Assembly: GCF_040712315.1 (NCBI RefSeq)
Contig: NC_134015.1
Span: 42,987,464-43,051,463 of the forward strand
DNA from: Castanea sativa
Taxonomy: Eukaryota > Streptophyta > Magnoliopsida > Fagales > Fagaceae
Direction of reading: 5' to 3'
DNA: 64,000 nucleotides
The translations under genes were made by a program, and so were the position numbers. A model generated the notes under the pieces. It saw only the letters and a list, made by a program, of their open reading frames with translations. It ran no database searches and was not told the DNA's origin. Below are positions 35,695-47,409 of the stretch, piece by piece (within the stretch, counting starts at the first letter, position 1; every line of letters begins with the position of its first letter).

Positions 35695-37700
35695 TGAAAT
35701 GATTCTTAACAAGTGGGGTGACCAAGAGGCTTTTCTATCTCAGTCTTGAATATGGTGTGTCGACCAAGGGGCTTGTCAACCTCGATCTTGAAGAAAAGTA
35801 ACCAAGGGGCTTTTCCACCTCTAAATCGGAGCTGTCGTGACCAAGGGGCTTGTCAACCTCGATCTTGAAAAAAGGGAATCAAGGGGCTTTTCAACCTCAA
35901 AACTGAAGTTGTGGCGACCAAGGTACTTGTCAACCTTGATCTTGAAGAAAGGGAATCAAGGGGCATGTCAACCTCAAAATCGGAGTTGTGGCCACCAAGG
36001 GACTTGTCAACCTCGATCTTGAAGAAAGGGAATCAAGGGCCTTTTCAACCTTAAAACCGGAGCTGTAGCAATTAAGGGGCTTGTTAACCTCGATCTTGAA
36101 GAAAGGGAACCAAAGGGCTTGTCAACCTCGAAACCGAAGCTTTGGTGACCTAGAGGCTTGTCAACCTCGATCTTAAAGAAACTGAATCAAAGGGCTTGTT
36201 AACCTTGAAACCAAAGTTGTGGCGAGCAAAGGGCTTGTCATCCTCGATCTTGAAGAAAGGGAATCAAGGGGCTTGTCAACCTCAAAATCGAAGCTGTGGC
36301 GACCAAGGGTTTTGTCAACCTCGATCTTGAAGAAAGAGAATGAAGGGGCTTTTCAACCTCGAAACTAGAGTTGTGGCGACCAAGGTGCTTATCAACCTCG
36401 ATCTTAAAGAAAGGGAATCAAGGGGCTTGTCAACTTCGAAACCGGAGCTATGGCAACCAAGGGGCTTGTCAACCTCAATCTTGAAGAAAGGGAATCAAGG
36501 GGCTTGTCAACCTAGAAACCGGAGCTGTGGCTACCAAGGGGCTTGTTAACCTCGATCTTAAAGAAAGGGAATCAAGGGGCTTTTCGACCTTGAAACCGAA
36601 GCTATGGCGACCAAGGGGCTTGTCTACCTCAATCTTGAAGAAAGGGAATCATGGGGCTTGCCCACCTTGAAACCATAGCTGTGGTGACCAAGGGGCTTGT
36701 CAACCTCAATTTTGAAGAAAGGGAATCAAAGGGCTTTTCAACCTTAAAACCGTAGCTATGGTGACCAAGGGGCTTATTAACCTCGATCTTGAAGAAAGGG
36801 AATCAAAGGCCTTTTCAACCTTGAAACAGGAGCTATAGCAATTAAGGGGCTTGTTAACCTCGATCTCAAAGAAAGGGAACCAAAGGGCTTGTCAACCTCG
36901 AAACTGAAGCTTTGGTGACCTAGAGGCTTGTCAACCTCGATCTTGAAGAAACTGAATCAAAGGGCTTGTTAACCTTGAAACCGAAGCTGTGGCGAGCAAA
37001 GGGCTTGTCAACCTCGATCTTGAAGAAAGGGAATCAAGGGGCTTTTCAACCTCGAAACTAGAGTTGTGGAGACCAAGGTGCTTATCAACCTCGATCTTGA
37101 AGAAGGGAATCAAGGGGCTTGTCAACTTCGAAACCGGAGCTGTGGCAACCAAGGGGCTTGTCAACCTCAATCTTGAAGAAAGAGAATCAAGGGGCTTGTT
37201 GTGGCTACCAAGGGGCTTGTTAACCTCGATCTTAAAGAAAGGGAATCAAGGAGCTTTTCGACCTCGAAACCGAAGCTGTGGCGACCAAGGGGCTTGTCAA
37301 CCTCAATCTTGAAGAAAGGGAATCATGGGGCTTGTCAACCTCGAAATCGGAGTTGTGGCGACCAAGGGGCTTGTCAACCTCAATCTTGAAGAAAGGGAAT
37401 CAAGGGGCTTGTCAACCTTGAAACCGTAGCTGTGGTGACCAAGGGGCTTGTCAACCTCAATTTTGAAGAAAGGGAATCAAAGGGCTTTTCAACCTTAAAA
37501 CCATAGCTATGGTGACCAAGGGGCTTGTCAACCTCGATCTTGAAGAAAGGGAATCAAGGGGCTTGTCAACCTCAAAACCGGAGTTGTGGCGACCAAGGGG
37601 CTTGTTAACCTCGATCTTGAAGAAAGGGAATCAAAGGGCTTGTCAACCTCGAAACTGGAGTTACGGTGACCAAGGGGCTTGTCAATCTCGATTTGACCTA
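35695..37700. repeat. 77-bp tandem array, ~26 copies
   Basis: Each 77-bp unit is made of two related halves: ACCAAGGGGCTTGTCAACCT + CGATCTTGAAGAAAGGGA and ATCAAGGGGCTTGTCAACCT + CGAAACCGGAGCTGTGGCG. It lies just inside the 3' LTR, the place where Tat/Ogre elements carry tandem repeats. Because 77 is not a multiple of three, translated frames rotate between units, so the many short ORFs here are artefacts. Some segments are higher-order copies: 36060-36250 recurs at 36830-37020. The array decays to single half-units at 37700-37870. Confidence 0.97.
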
Positions 37701-37984
37701 TTGAAATGTTGACCAAATGGCTTTTCTACTTTGATCTGGACTACTGAATGTCGATTAAAGGCTTTTCAACTTCAATCTGGACCGTTAAATGTCGATCGAA
37801 GGGCTTTTTAACTTCAATCTAGACTACTGAATGTCAATCAAGGGGCTTTTCAACTTCGATCTAGCTTGTCGCATGCAAAAAGTCAAAATTTGAGATTATA
37901 CTTTAAATGGTAAGGGCTTTGTGGTCCCACTATTCTTGAGATGTGTGATTTCATTTGTTCCTTCTTAATTTGAAATTTTCATTT

Positions 37985-38660
37985 TCTTAGCAAGAAAACT
38001 TTGATGGATTTTGGTAGTTCTTTAAAAATATTTGATCTTTGGAATTTGAAACTTGGAATTTTGAAAGATTGAAACTTAATATTTTGGAACTTGGAATTTT
38101 GGGATTTGAAAATTGGAACCTAAAATTTGGAACCTGAAACTTGAGACTTTGAAAATTTTGAAACTTGAAATTTGGCAATTGAGATTTTGAAAGATTTGAA
38201 ACTTGAGCTTTTGACACTTGAGATTTGGAACATTGAAATTTTGAAACTTGAGATTTTTGAAATTTGCAACCTGAGATTTTGAGACTTGAAACTTGAGATT
38301 TGAAAGTTGAGATTTTGAACATTTGTAACTTAAGAGTTCGAAACTTGGAATTTGAAGCTTGAGATTTTGAAAATTGAAACTAGAAATTTTGAAAGTTTGA
38401 AACTTGGAATTTGAAACTTAAATTTAAATTTTGGAATTCGTAATTTGCAATTTGAAAGTTCAAAATTTGGAATTGAAAATTTAGGATTTTTGGAATCTAC
38501 AAATGTGGAATTGAAAATTTTGGAATTTGAAAATTTGGAATTCAAAGTTCGAACTTGAAATTTTAGGGTTTGAAAACTTGGAGTTTGAAAATTTGGAATT
38601 GGAAATTTAGGATTTGAAAATTTGAAATGTGGAGTTGAGAATTTGAGATTTGGAATTGAA
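37985..38660. repeat. Degenerate short-unit array (TTTGAAACTTGGAAT type)
   Basis: Irregular repeats of 11-20 bp mixing TTTGAAACTTGAGA and TTTGGAATTTGAAA. On the minus strand it translates as long SKFQVSKFQ-like low-complexity ORFs (37987-38322, 38330-38545), which are not accepted as genes. Confidence 0.85.
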
Positions 38661-39310
38661 AATTTGATGTTGAGACATTGTCATTGTGTTGTTGTGTGAT
38701 CTTGTTGGAATTTGGGGCATTGTATGATTGATCATGTTGTAATGTTGGCTTTGGAGCATTTTTGAATTTTTGTATTTTTTGGACATGGTGTAACTTGGAC
38801 AATGTTGATGAGTCATGAAATCTTGGCAATGTTGGTAATTTGTGATGTTGTTGGATGAACTTTGGCTTGAATTTTGGGGGCATTGAAGTCATGAAAAATG
38901 TTTTGTGTAGGCTTGGTTGAACAAAATCATGTTGAATGTGGAAGATTTGTTGGCATGTGTAATTTATGGCAAAGTTTTGTGGGTATGAGTATGGAAAAAT
39001 TTGTGGGTACGGAAAAATTTTTGTGAATGTGGAAGAATTTTATGGGCGTGGGATTTTGGCAATGGAAATATTTTTGTTGGGTATATGATGTTCGATCAGG
39101 GAAAAATTTTTGTGGTTATGATTTTGCATATGCAGGGATTTTGCAGTTGTGAATTTTGGTTATGGAAAATTTTGTGGTTATGATTTTGGTTTTTGTCATG
39201 GGAAAATTTTGATCATGTGGAAACTTTAAATGGGACAAGTTTAGAATTCACCTGATGAGGTCTCGTAATCCCAATTTAAACTTATCTTGATCAATTCTGA
39301 TGGAGTTTTT
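38661..39310. other. Gene-free interior of the gypsy element
   Basis: G-rich plus strand with GGAAAATTTTTGTGG-like echoes. No domain. Confidence 0.5.
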
Positions 39311-39560
39311 ACTCATTTGAATGAAGTATAGCCGAATGCCCTAAGTTTAGAAATGAATGCATGATTCTTTTTGAAATCTTGAAATCTTGGTTTTTTATGA
39401 AAAGATGATGATGGTGGTCCCTTTTTTTTGAAAATGAATGAGGCATGGCTGTATGCCCCTAGTTTGCAGATTGATGCATGACTTTTTGAAAACCTTGATA
39501 TTTGAGGAAAATATGATTTCTTTTTTTCAATATGGATGAGGCATGGCTGAATGCCCCTAG
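39311..39560. repeat. ~105-bp imperfect tandem repeats (GCATGGCTGAATGCCCCTAG)
   Basis: Units centred near 39330, 39445 and 39545, each with an ATG(A)GGCATGGCTG(A/T)ATGCCCCTAG core followed by a GAATGCATGA-type tail. The TGCCCCTAGT core recurs singly near 39808 and 43090. Confidence 0.65.
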
Positions 39561-39939
39561 TTCAACAAGCAATGTGAATTTTGAAAAATCTTATTGTGTA
39601 GGGGCCTCAATAAAGAAAAATTTGAGTAAAACAAGATCAAAATCATAAAACTGGGAAAAACAAGGATTGGTGAAATGATGGTAGCATCTAAACTGAGGAT
39701 TGATGGTGATTGTTGAGTAGGTAAAAGATCTATGTCCACCTCCTCCAAAAGATTCTTTCTATGAGCTTGTTAGTAATCAGTTGTTATAAAAATGTTTTGG
39801 GTCAATGCCCCTAGTTTAGACATGATTGCACTGAAAATTGATGATATGCTTAATGCAAAATGGATGCTCCTAGCCTAAATTCACACACACAAAAAAAGTG
39901 TTGATTTTGAGCCTTTGAAAAAAAAAAAATCTGTTGAGT

Positions 39940-40545
39940 GGATTGTGACCAGGCCATTTGAAAAGGCTGTTTACGTATTTATCTCATAGAGGATCAGGTC
40001 TAGACGTAGTTTGAAAAAAATATTTTAAAAAAAAATAAAGTTTCTTTTGGGTGATTGTGACCGAGCCTTTGAAAAGGTTGCCTACGTACCTCTCTCACAG
40101 AGGATCAGGTCTAGACGTAGTTTGAAAAAAATATTTGAAAAAAATATTTAAAAAATAAAAATAAAAATAAAGTTTCTTTTGGGTGATTGTGACCGAGCCT
40201 TTGAAACAGTTGCCTACGTACCTCTCTCACAGAGGATTAGGTCTAGACGTAGTTTGAAAACAAAGTTTTGAAAAATTCTTTTTTTGAAATGAAGTTTCTT
40301 TTTGGGTGATTGTGATTAGGCCTTTGAAAAGACTGCCTACGTACCTCTCTCATAAAGGATCAGGTCCAAACGTAGATCAAAAACAAAGTTTTGAAAAATC
40401 TTTTTTTTTTTTTTTAAATGAAGTTTCTTTTTGGGTGATTGTGACCAGGCCTTTGAAAAGGCTGCCTACATACCTCTCTCATAGAGGATCAGGTCCAAAC
40501 ATAGTTTGAAAATAAAGTTTTGAAAAATCTTTTTTGAGAAATGAA
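39940..40545. repeat. ~120-bp tandem repeats, five copies
   Basis: Five units with the core GATTGTGACC(G/A)(A/G)GCCTTTGAAA, GCCTACGTACCTCTCTCA and AGGATCAGGTC(T/C)A, starting near 39944, 40056, 40183, 40305 and 40437. They are separated by variable A/T-rich linkers. A block with this GCCTACGTA...AGGATCAGGTC wording is common inside Tat-lineage elements of dicots, as I recall. Confidence 0.9.
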
Positions 40546-41360
40546 AATTTTGAAATGAGTCTTCTTTTTTTTTTTTTTTTTTGAAAAAAAGCAATTTACT
40601 TAAAATGATTTTTTTGAAATTTTATCTTTTTCAATTGAACAAAAAGTAATCCTTTGAACACTTCTTTGACCAATCATAATGTTCAATTGTTAACTCGATC
40701 CCATTGTCTAGAAAAGATCTGAAATCATTAAAAACATGTAATCAAATTTGCTTCTTCATTCTGAATTTTTTTTAGATTAAGTCATCAAAAACAATCAAAG
40801 AAATGAAATGCTTGGGAATCACACATATTGAGAGTAAGCAAGAAAGGGACAAATCCTAAGTTTGAAGATTTGAAAATTTTTGAGAATTTGGAAATTTGTT
40901 CTCTTGAGACTTATTTTCTATTGGGAGCAAACAAAGTGAGTGTTTGGAGCTTAGAAAAAACAATTCAGTCACTTGAGAATTTGTGAAAATTTTCTTTTAA
41001 AGATATTAGCCAGTGGGGCTTGATAATCTTGAGCAGATTTTCTTCTTAATCCAAGAGAAAATATTATCAAAGCTATATGTGTGCTTTCAATCAGTAGGAC
41101 TTCAAGGAGGGCTTTATTCAAAGGTTGTAATGTTGGCCGAGTTCAGGTTATTGAAAGGAATAATATAAAAGGCTCAAATCCCTTATGATATTTCCCCAAG
41201 TATGCGATACTTTAAATTCAAGCATTGGAAGATTTTGCCACATCTTCCATCATTGACTCTTGTGCTAAAATCCTTGTCATGTTTATCATCTTCTCATTGG
41301 TCTTCATTGATTCATTTCATTTGATCTTGATTTTTATAGCTTGACAACTTCCTCTTTTTA

Positions 41361-41575
41361 GGGTCTGTTTGGATTGAACTTATTGCTGAAAACTGAAAAC
41401 ACTGTGAAAAAATAATTTTTAAATTGATAAAAAACACTGTTCATGCCAAAAGTTACCGTTCATTGGTCTAAAATCACTGTTCATGGCCAATGAACAGTAA
41501 CAAACACGCGTAAAAAAAAAAAAAAAAAACTTGGACGTGGACGTGGACGCGCGTTTGCGCTATCCAAACGCCCTC
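41361..41575. mobile_element. Harbinger-like MITE, 215 bp, inside the gypsy element
   Basis: Ends GGGTCTGTTTGGAT and ATCCAAACGCCCTC are imperfect inverted repeats (inner 8 bp perfect), flanked by TTA at 41358-41360 and 41576-41578, the 3-bp duplication of PIF/Harbinger elements. An internal TTCATTGG...CCAATGAACAG fold lies near 41459-41510. No transposase. Confidence 0.75.
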
Positions 41576-41679
41576 TTAGTCTTCTTAGCATCTTATCTTG
41601 TGGCAAGATCACTTACTCTCACTTCTATTTTTCTTATTCATTAATTTTTTTTGAAAGATTTTTTTTTTTTACTTTTTTT

Positions 41680-41905
41680 TTTGCCCTAATTTTGCCTAGA
41701 CCGCCCTTTTGGGTTTTCAACCTAGCAGGCCTTTTTTTTTTTTTGCTCTAATTTTTGCCTAGACCACCCTTTCGGGTTTTCAACCTAGCGACCTTTTCTT
41801 CTTCTGTTTTTTTTTTTCTTTTTTTTTTCTTCTCTCTTTTTTTTTTTGGTTTTAATTTTTGCCTAGATTGCCCTTTCAGGTTTTCAAACTAGCGAGCTTT
41901 TTTGT
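41680..41905. repeat. Three ~75-100-bp repeats (GCCTAGACCGCCCTTT)
   Basis: Units near 41693, 41757 and 41862 share TTTGCCTAGA(C/T)(C/T)(G/A)CCCTTT(T/C) and GGGTTTTCAACCTAGCG, with T-rich linkers of different length. Confidence 0.85.
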
Positions 41906-43101
41906 TTTGTTTGAATTTTTTTTTTTTGGAATTTTAATTTGACAAACTTCCATATTTCCTCGATGAATTTGTATTTCTCCCTGGTACCCTCTTATCCTTT
42001 CTAATGCACTTTCATTTTTCTTGACTTGACTGAACACACTTTTTTGATGAAATGTATCTTACTTTTCATTTCCTCATCTTCCTCAATTTGATTGAATTTC
42101 TCTTTTAACGAATCTTCATTTTTGCTCATCCTTCTCAACTTGAATGATCTTTCATGGAATCTCATGTCTCTTGTGTCTTTTGATGAATCAGTATTCTCTC
42201 ACAACTTGATGAAAATTCTTGCATTCTTTTCTCTCTCTCTTTTTTTTTTGGTTGAAGTCTTCTCTAGCTTGATGACCTCTCTTTTTTCTCTCAGTTTGAT
42301 GCTTTATCAAAATCTTATCTCTCATTGATAGATTTTCTTTCTACCTCACTTGATGGAGTGAACTTTCCCTTTCTTTGATGAACTCTCTTTTCTAAACTTG
42401 ATGAATCTTCCTCTTTTGAACTTGTCATATTGCCTTCATTGAGGACCTTACCAAGTGATGCTGGATCCATAAGGTCAACACTTCCTCATCTTGAGTTTTA
42501 AGCATGCATACTTAATTTCCTCACCCAAGGTTTAAACTTTTTAGTGGGTTCATTAAAAAACAGGCTAACTCTTTAATGGTTCAAGTTGGCTAGCAATGGA
42601 TAATTATTGTAATAGGTGTCAAGGAATAATATGGGTTATCGAAGGCAGTCTCCTATCCCTAGTGATGCTTTCTTGTAAGCGCAGCGACTTAAACTCTTTT
42701 AATAAATTATTCTTGGAATAAGAGATCAAATGCTCCAATGATATGACAAAATCTTGAGAGATTGGGATTAAGTGTATGTGGTTTGAGAAATTTGGATGAA
42801 ATATTTTGAATGTTTAGCAAAAGTCCTTACATGAATTGAATGAAGTTAAATCCCTCATTGGCACAAATTGATTGGTAGAGCAATTAATCATCATGATTTG
42901 GAAAAAGGTTTTATCAAATGGATCTTCTTATATTCTCTTGAAAAGGAGGCTTTTGAAAAAATTTGGAGTCTTTGAAGGAACAAAAAAAAAAAGGGTTTTT
43001 AGAAAAAGGTTACTAAGAAGTCCCAATGTCCCTAGTGCAAATTTTGTTTTTTGAAAATGATTTGAAATGACTTGAAGGCCTAGTGCCCCTAGTCCAAAAG
43101 G

Positions 43102-43132
<31 letters not shown>

Positions 43133-43288
43133 CAATTTTAGAAAACTTAATTTTTTTGACTTTTTGATTTTCATATGAATAACATGACAAACTAAATGCA
43201 TCAAACATAGCATGAATTTTATCAAGCAAATAACCAACTAGAAAGCAAATTCTAAGTAAACAGTAAAAACAAAGAGCCAAATTGAAAT
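41906..43288. other. Gene-free gypsy interior
   Basis: T/C-rich with loosely repeated TTGATGAA(T/C)TTTC words (42010-42430) and a 26-T run near 43107. No coding domain. The ORF at 42092-42328 is low complexity. Confidence 0.5.
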
Positions 43289-44074
43289 TTAAACAAAGTC
43301 AGGATGATTGGCTGATGATGGTGAAGTAATGACTTGTTGATCAATCAGATTGTGAATGGCATGTCGCAGATTGATACATTTGTCAGTCTGATAGCCTGGT
43401 TCTTGATGATATTTGCAGAACTCATGTGACTTGTAAGCTTTAGGCAGTGGGCTTAGACTAGGTCGAGGTTCAAGTGGGCCAAGATGCGCTTCAAGTTTAA
43501 GCTTTTCAAACAATTGGCTCATAGGCATGTGGAGTTCATTGAACTTTCTTTGAAGCCTAGAATTGATAGTTGATGATTTGACTACACTGTTACTAATGTG
43601 GCAAGGCACTACCTCCTTGTGGATTGAGTCCATTGACATGTTCTTATTGATTGGAGATGATAGTTGGAAAGACAACTAGTGGAAATCCCTAGCTCGTTTC
43701 TTTAGAAATTGGAAGTGCGGGGTCTCTTTGGGTTCTGGTGAATTATCCTTGCAAAAGGTAGAGAGCATAGCTTGATTGGCTAGGTTGACTTGTAATGCAA
43801 AGTTGGCTATCTGGGAGATTTGAGCTAGCTCTTCATTTGTCTTCTCTTGACCTTCCCAGATGGAGTTGAGAATATCTTCAATCCTTTCTTGACTCATTAG
43901 GGTTGAACCGTCCTTGGGCATGATGGGATTGATTTTTGATGAACTTATGATCCAAAGGGTTGAAATCTGGGTGGACTTTGGCTTTAAGTTGTCTGTCTCC
44001 AAATGTGGGGATTTGAAATGTCTTCCTCCCATTGTAATGTGGGAACTTTTTGTTGGATCATTAGGATCAGTATC
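43289..44074 (-). pseudogene. gypsy gag, C-terminal part, with amber stop
   Basis: Continuous reading from about 44074 down to 43289. The first part reads MGGRHFKSPHL, then MSQERIEDILNSIWEGQEK and a coiled LAQISQIANFALQ helix. After an in-frame TAG near 43676 the frame continues (SFQLSSPINKNMSMD) to a zinc-knuckle-like CKYHQEPGYQTDKC followed by INLRHAIHNLIDQQVI, the arrangement of Tat-lineage gag C-termini. The knuckle histidine is replaced by tyrosine. Gag packages element RNA; here it is truncated on its N-side by the nested copia insertion and continues at 50177. No protease or RT follows. Confidence 0.8.
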
Positions 44075-44079
44075 TTGGG

Positions 44080-45077
44080 TGATAGGCCAAGAATGTATTG
44101 ACCCCTTGTGATAAATTAACTGATTAATTAGCCAAGTTAATTAATTAATCCAATTAACATGCAAAATGCGTGGTAGCACAAACAAATCACCAACTAAATT
44201 AATATGCAGCGAAAAATAAGATTGACACGGTGATTTGTTTACAAATGGAGTAAAATCTAACACAGAAACCCCACCAGGTGATTTTAAGGTCACCACTCCC
44301 AAGGATCCGTTATTATCACAACAAACGGTTACAAGTAAAGGAATCTCAGTACCTTATACCAACCTACAGTTGAAACCTTACCCCAATACACAATTGGACT
44401 TATTCTGTAGTGACAATCTCTCCTTTTTAATGCACAACTCCCAATACATGACTAACCAATCGATGTGCGAATTCCAGTACGTGACTTAATCAACAACTTG
44501 AGAAAGATGTTGGCTGCAAAGTTCTTCAGTTCATCAACACAATGAAGATCACGAAACTCATTGGTCACAAAATTCAACGGCGCATAAACACAGTAGCTTC
44601 TTCAAGAGAAAGATGAACTAGGACAAATTTTGTCTCTTGTCACAATTTGCATGAACAAAACTTTGCTTTACACTTGCACAACCTTTGACAACCCTTAAAA
44701 TAATTCTTATATATGTTTAGGGTTATGAAAAAAGAAAACCTAAACATGTACACACGGATTGGAGTGAAATCAAATCTGAAAAACCGATATTCATAAATCC
44801 CAATAGATAGGGTATCTATTAAGCAGCTGTCAAGCATCGAGCTAAAACAGCCTTTTAAACTTCGATAGATTCTATCTGTCGACCTTTAAAATCCAGCAAT
44901 TTTTCACTTGTTTCTTGGATAGATTTGCATGGCTTCAATACTTGGACTTGAATCTTGTTCCTTGAAGTATTAAACACATCATATATCTACCCAATTACAA
45001 GTAAAGTGCGTTTTGTCAAAGGATTAGCCAATTCTAAATGACATATGTTCCTAACATCATTTACATATGTCCTAACA
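44080..45077 (-). repeat. 3' LTR of the nested copia derivative
   Basis: 998 bp, the longest and probably most complete copy of this LTR family here. On the minus strand it begins TGTTAGGACATATG after the purine tract CTAAAGGGGGAGAT (45078-45091) and ends GGCCTATCA. TATA-like ATATATAAG lies near 44710 on the minus strand. It carries TCGATAGATTCTATCTGTCG-type motifs near 44862. Confidence 0.95.
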
Positions 45078-45682
45078 ATCTCCCCCTTTAGAAATCCGTG
45101 ACAAAACCACAAAAAAAAATGAACATATGAGAGAAGTCCTAAATCACTCAACTCATACTCCTTTGTTGAATATAATAAAATCTATCCTAGCACAAACTCT
45201 TGAAAAACTTTGCAAGAAGAGAGTTCATGGCAATAAGACTTTGACAACCTGTATTTCTGAAATACTTTAAACAAAACTCATCACAGTATCTTAGTATGAA
45301 AAAGAAATAAAATATTGCATACAATTATAAGAAGCATGTGCATAAAGAGAGAAAAGAAACAACACATGAAGAGATAAGTGAAAATGTAATAACAACCTCA
45401 AATATATATATATATAGATATATATATATATATGTATGTATATATATTAAGAATGAGTACAAGGTTTGCTATCACAAAGTGGTCATAAGACCAAAGGTAC
45501 AAGAACAAAGTATCTAAAAGATAAAGAAAAGAAAAGATACATAAGTCCTCACTATATCCCTCAAAATGTATTGACACTTCCCCTAACAAAAATATCACCT
45601 ATACTAACTCTCCCCCTAAGAACATGACTACTCTCATACCCAAAACTACTACCCCTTTTTGTCACGAATGAAAAAGGGTAAG

Positions 45683-46852
45683 TCACTGAGAAGCAGTCAT
45701 CTCCTCGTCATTGGAAGAGCTAGTATTATCATCCTCATCACCATCGGAGTCACCACCACCATCCTTGTCCTCAGAAGTCTCTGGAGAAAGAGAGGGAGAC
45801 TCTACGAAGCCACCAAGGCAAGCCTGTCATCATGCAATACGACCGACATGGGTGTTCACCTGACACAACTTGTCGCTGAGAGTGTCAAGGCAAGCATCCA
45901 TGCGCTAAAGCTGCGCCATGATCGCTTCGAAGGTCACACCATCCACAGAAGAAGAAGAAGCAGATGTGGATGGAGTTGAAGAAGTTAGAGGTGTCGCCGT
46001 CTCAATCCATAGCTGCTTCAGACGAAGCTAGGCCTCACTCCACCTAACAGTCGCCTCATCAATGGCACACATGACAAAGAAAGGATCCGACACGAGAAAG
46101 GAGACGTAAAAGTGGTGAAGGATCCCCGTGATAGCAGAATGAAAGATAAACCTATCACGGGTTGTCGTATCCCTATATCCATCGATAAGGGAGAGAATGA
46201 AGTGAGAATGGAAGTCTACAGAAAGGTCCTTTAAGAGGGATAACAAAAATTGAGCATGAGGCTCTGTGATAGTGTTATAGTGAGACAAAGGATGGAGAAT
46301 GAATGTCATCACCAAGTTAAGGAACCTTGGACTTTTAGCAAAGATCGAGCAACGGGTGTTCTGACAACCACACCAAGAAGAAAGATTCTCACAAAACTGA
46401 GACATGAGTTTGTCTTTGGATACAGTCTTAAGACGATCACAGTCGGGGTAGTTAGGATGCGCTACCCTCGGTGCGTGTAGCACATTGGATACAAGATCTG
46501 GAGTGACTACAATGTGCATACCTCGAACACGAGTTACAAAAAAAGGTACAAAATAATCGAATCAGTGCATATTGGAGTAGAACTCCTGTATGATCATGGA
46601 GGGACAAGTGACCGGGACATCACACAATGACTCCCAACCCCTACTGTGGATGACAGTGGGAAAGTCAATATCAGAAAAATCCGATAGGATGACTTGGTAT
46701 TCCGATTGAATGCCTCGTTAAGAGAAGTTCTCCGAGAAGTCCTTGCGAGCTTTCTCATCACAAAACTGAATGTGAGAAGGGGTAGAATCAGAAGAAGATG
46801 CCCTAGAATGAAGAGGATTCTGGGATGGAGTGGATTTACGTTTAGGTGCCAT
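45683..46852 (-). pseudogene. Accessory ORF, 'putative plant transposon protein' domain
   Basis: Starts MAPKRKSTPSQNP at 46852 and can be followed to a TGA at 45683. The frame is broken near 46550-46700 (a shift after the RKDFSENFS segment and an in-frame stop) and has stops near 45825. The middle reads VVTPDLVSNVLHAPRVAHP, PRFLNLVMTFILHPLSHYN, ITEPHAQFLLSLLKDLSVDF and VMCAIDEATVRWSEA. The C-terminus has a predicted coiled MDACLDTLSDKLCQVN segment and an acidic, Ser/Asp-rich end. This resembles the plant domain family annotated as a putative plant transposon protein (Transposase_32, from memory). Its function is unknown. It lies on the sense strand between pol's normal position and the 3' LTR, where SIRE elements carry an extra env-like ORF. 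The copy at 56961-57545 confirms the 3' half. Confidence 0.7.

Positions 46853-46857
<5 letters not shown>

Positions 46858-46898
<41 letters not shown>
46858..46898. repeat. (AG)n microsatellite at the accessory ORF start
   Basis: About 20 AG units directly upstream of the MAPKRK start (element sense CT-rich leader). The same place in the other element coincides with a deletion junction near 57548. Confidence 0.97.
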
Positions 46899-46901
<3 letters not shown>

Positions 46902-47390
46902 AGAAAAGAACCAACACAATTAATATCAAAAGATAGAAAAAGGAAAGTACATATGCATGAAAAATGCATGAACATGTGACATGCAACAATAAAAGCATCA
47001 CGGGCTTAGCCCAATCCAAACCTACTAGCACACATTATTGCAACAAAGTAAACACACATCTAAAATGCATGAAACATTGTTAAAATGAAAATGTGATATA
47101 ATGCATGATCATTTTAAGATCATTTGAACAAAACCCATCCCAAAAATTTTGCAAAAACCTCATTAATTTTGGAAAATCCAAAAAATTTTCAAAACCCCCA
47201 AAAGTTAGGTCAAAAAGATGAAATGCATGATCAAATGAGAGAAAGAGAATCATACCAGAGGAAGAAAGTGATCTTGAGGCCAAAGATTGAGTGGGAATGA
47301 GGTTTAGAGTGAAAGGAGAGCGTTTGGGAAGGTGAGGAGTCAAAAAGAGGCGAAAGAGATTGAGTAAAATGAATGAGAATTCACACTGAG

Positions 47391-47401
47391 CCTATATATA
47401 G
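47391..47401 (-). promoter_or_regulatory. TATA-like box upstream of the accessory ORF
   Basis: CTATATATAGG on the minus strand, about 540 nt before the accessory start. The copy at 58051-58061 has CTATAAATAGC at the equivalent place, so the motif is kept in both elements. The region above it (47410-47690) is dense in TCGATGGATCGAGGAGCTATCGAG-like words that also occur in the U3 of these LTRs. Confidence 0.5.
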
Positions 47402-47409
47402 AAGTCCAC

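Noticed and set aside
35695..37716. The 77-bp array as a CRISPR or as a repeat-protein gene
   Set aside because: Both half-units are repeats with no unique spacers, the host is a plant, and 77 bp is not divisible by three, so frames rotate and no long protein is encoded.
46694..46903. Plus-strand ORFs opposite the accessory ORF (also 57160-57477)
   Set aside because: Antisense shadows of the minus-strand reading, which alone shows similarity between the two element copies.
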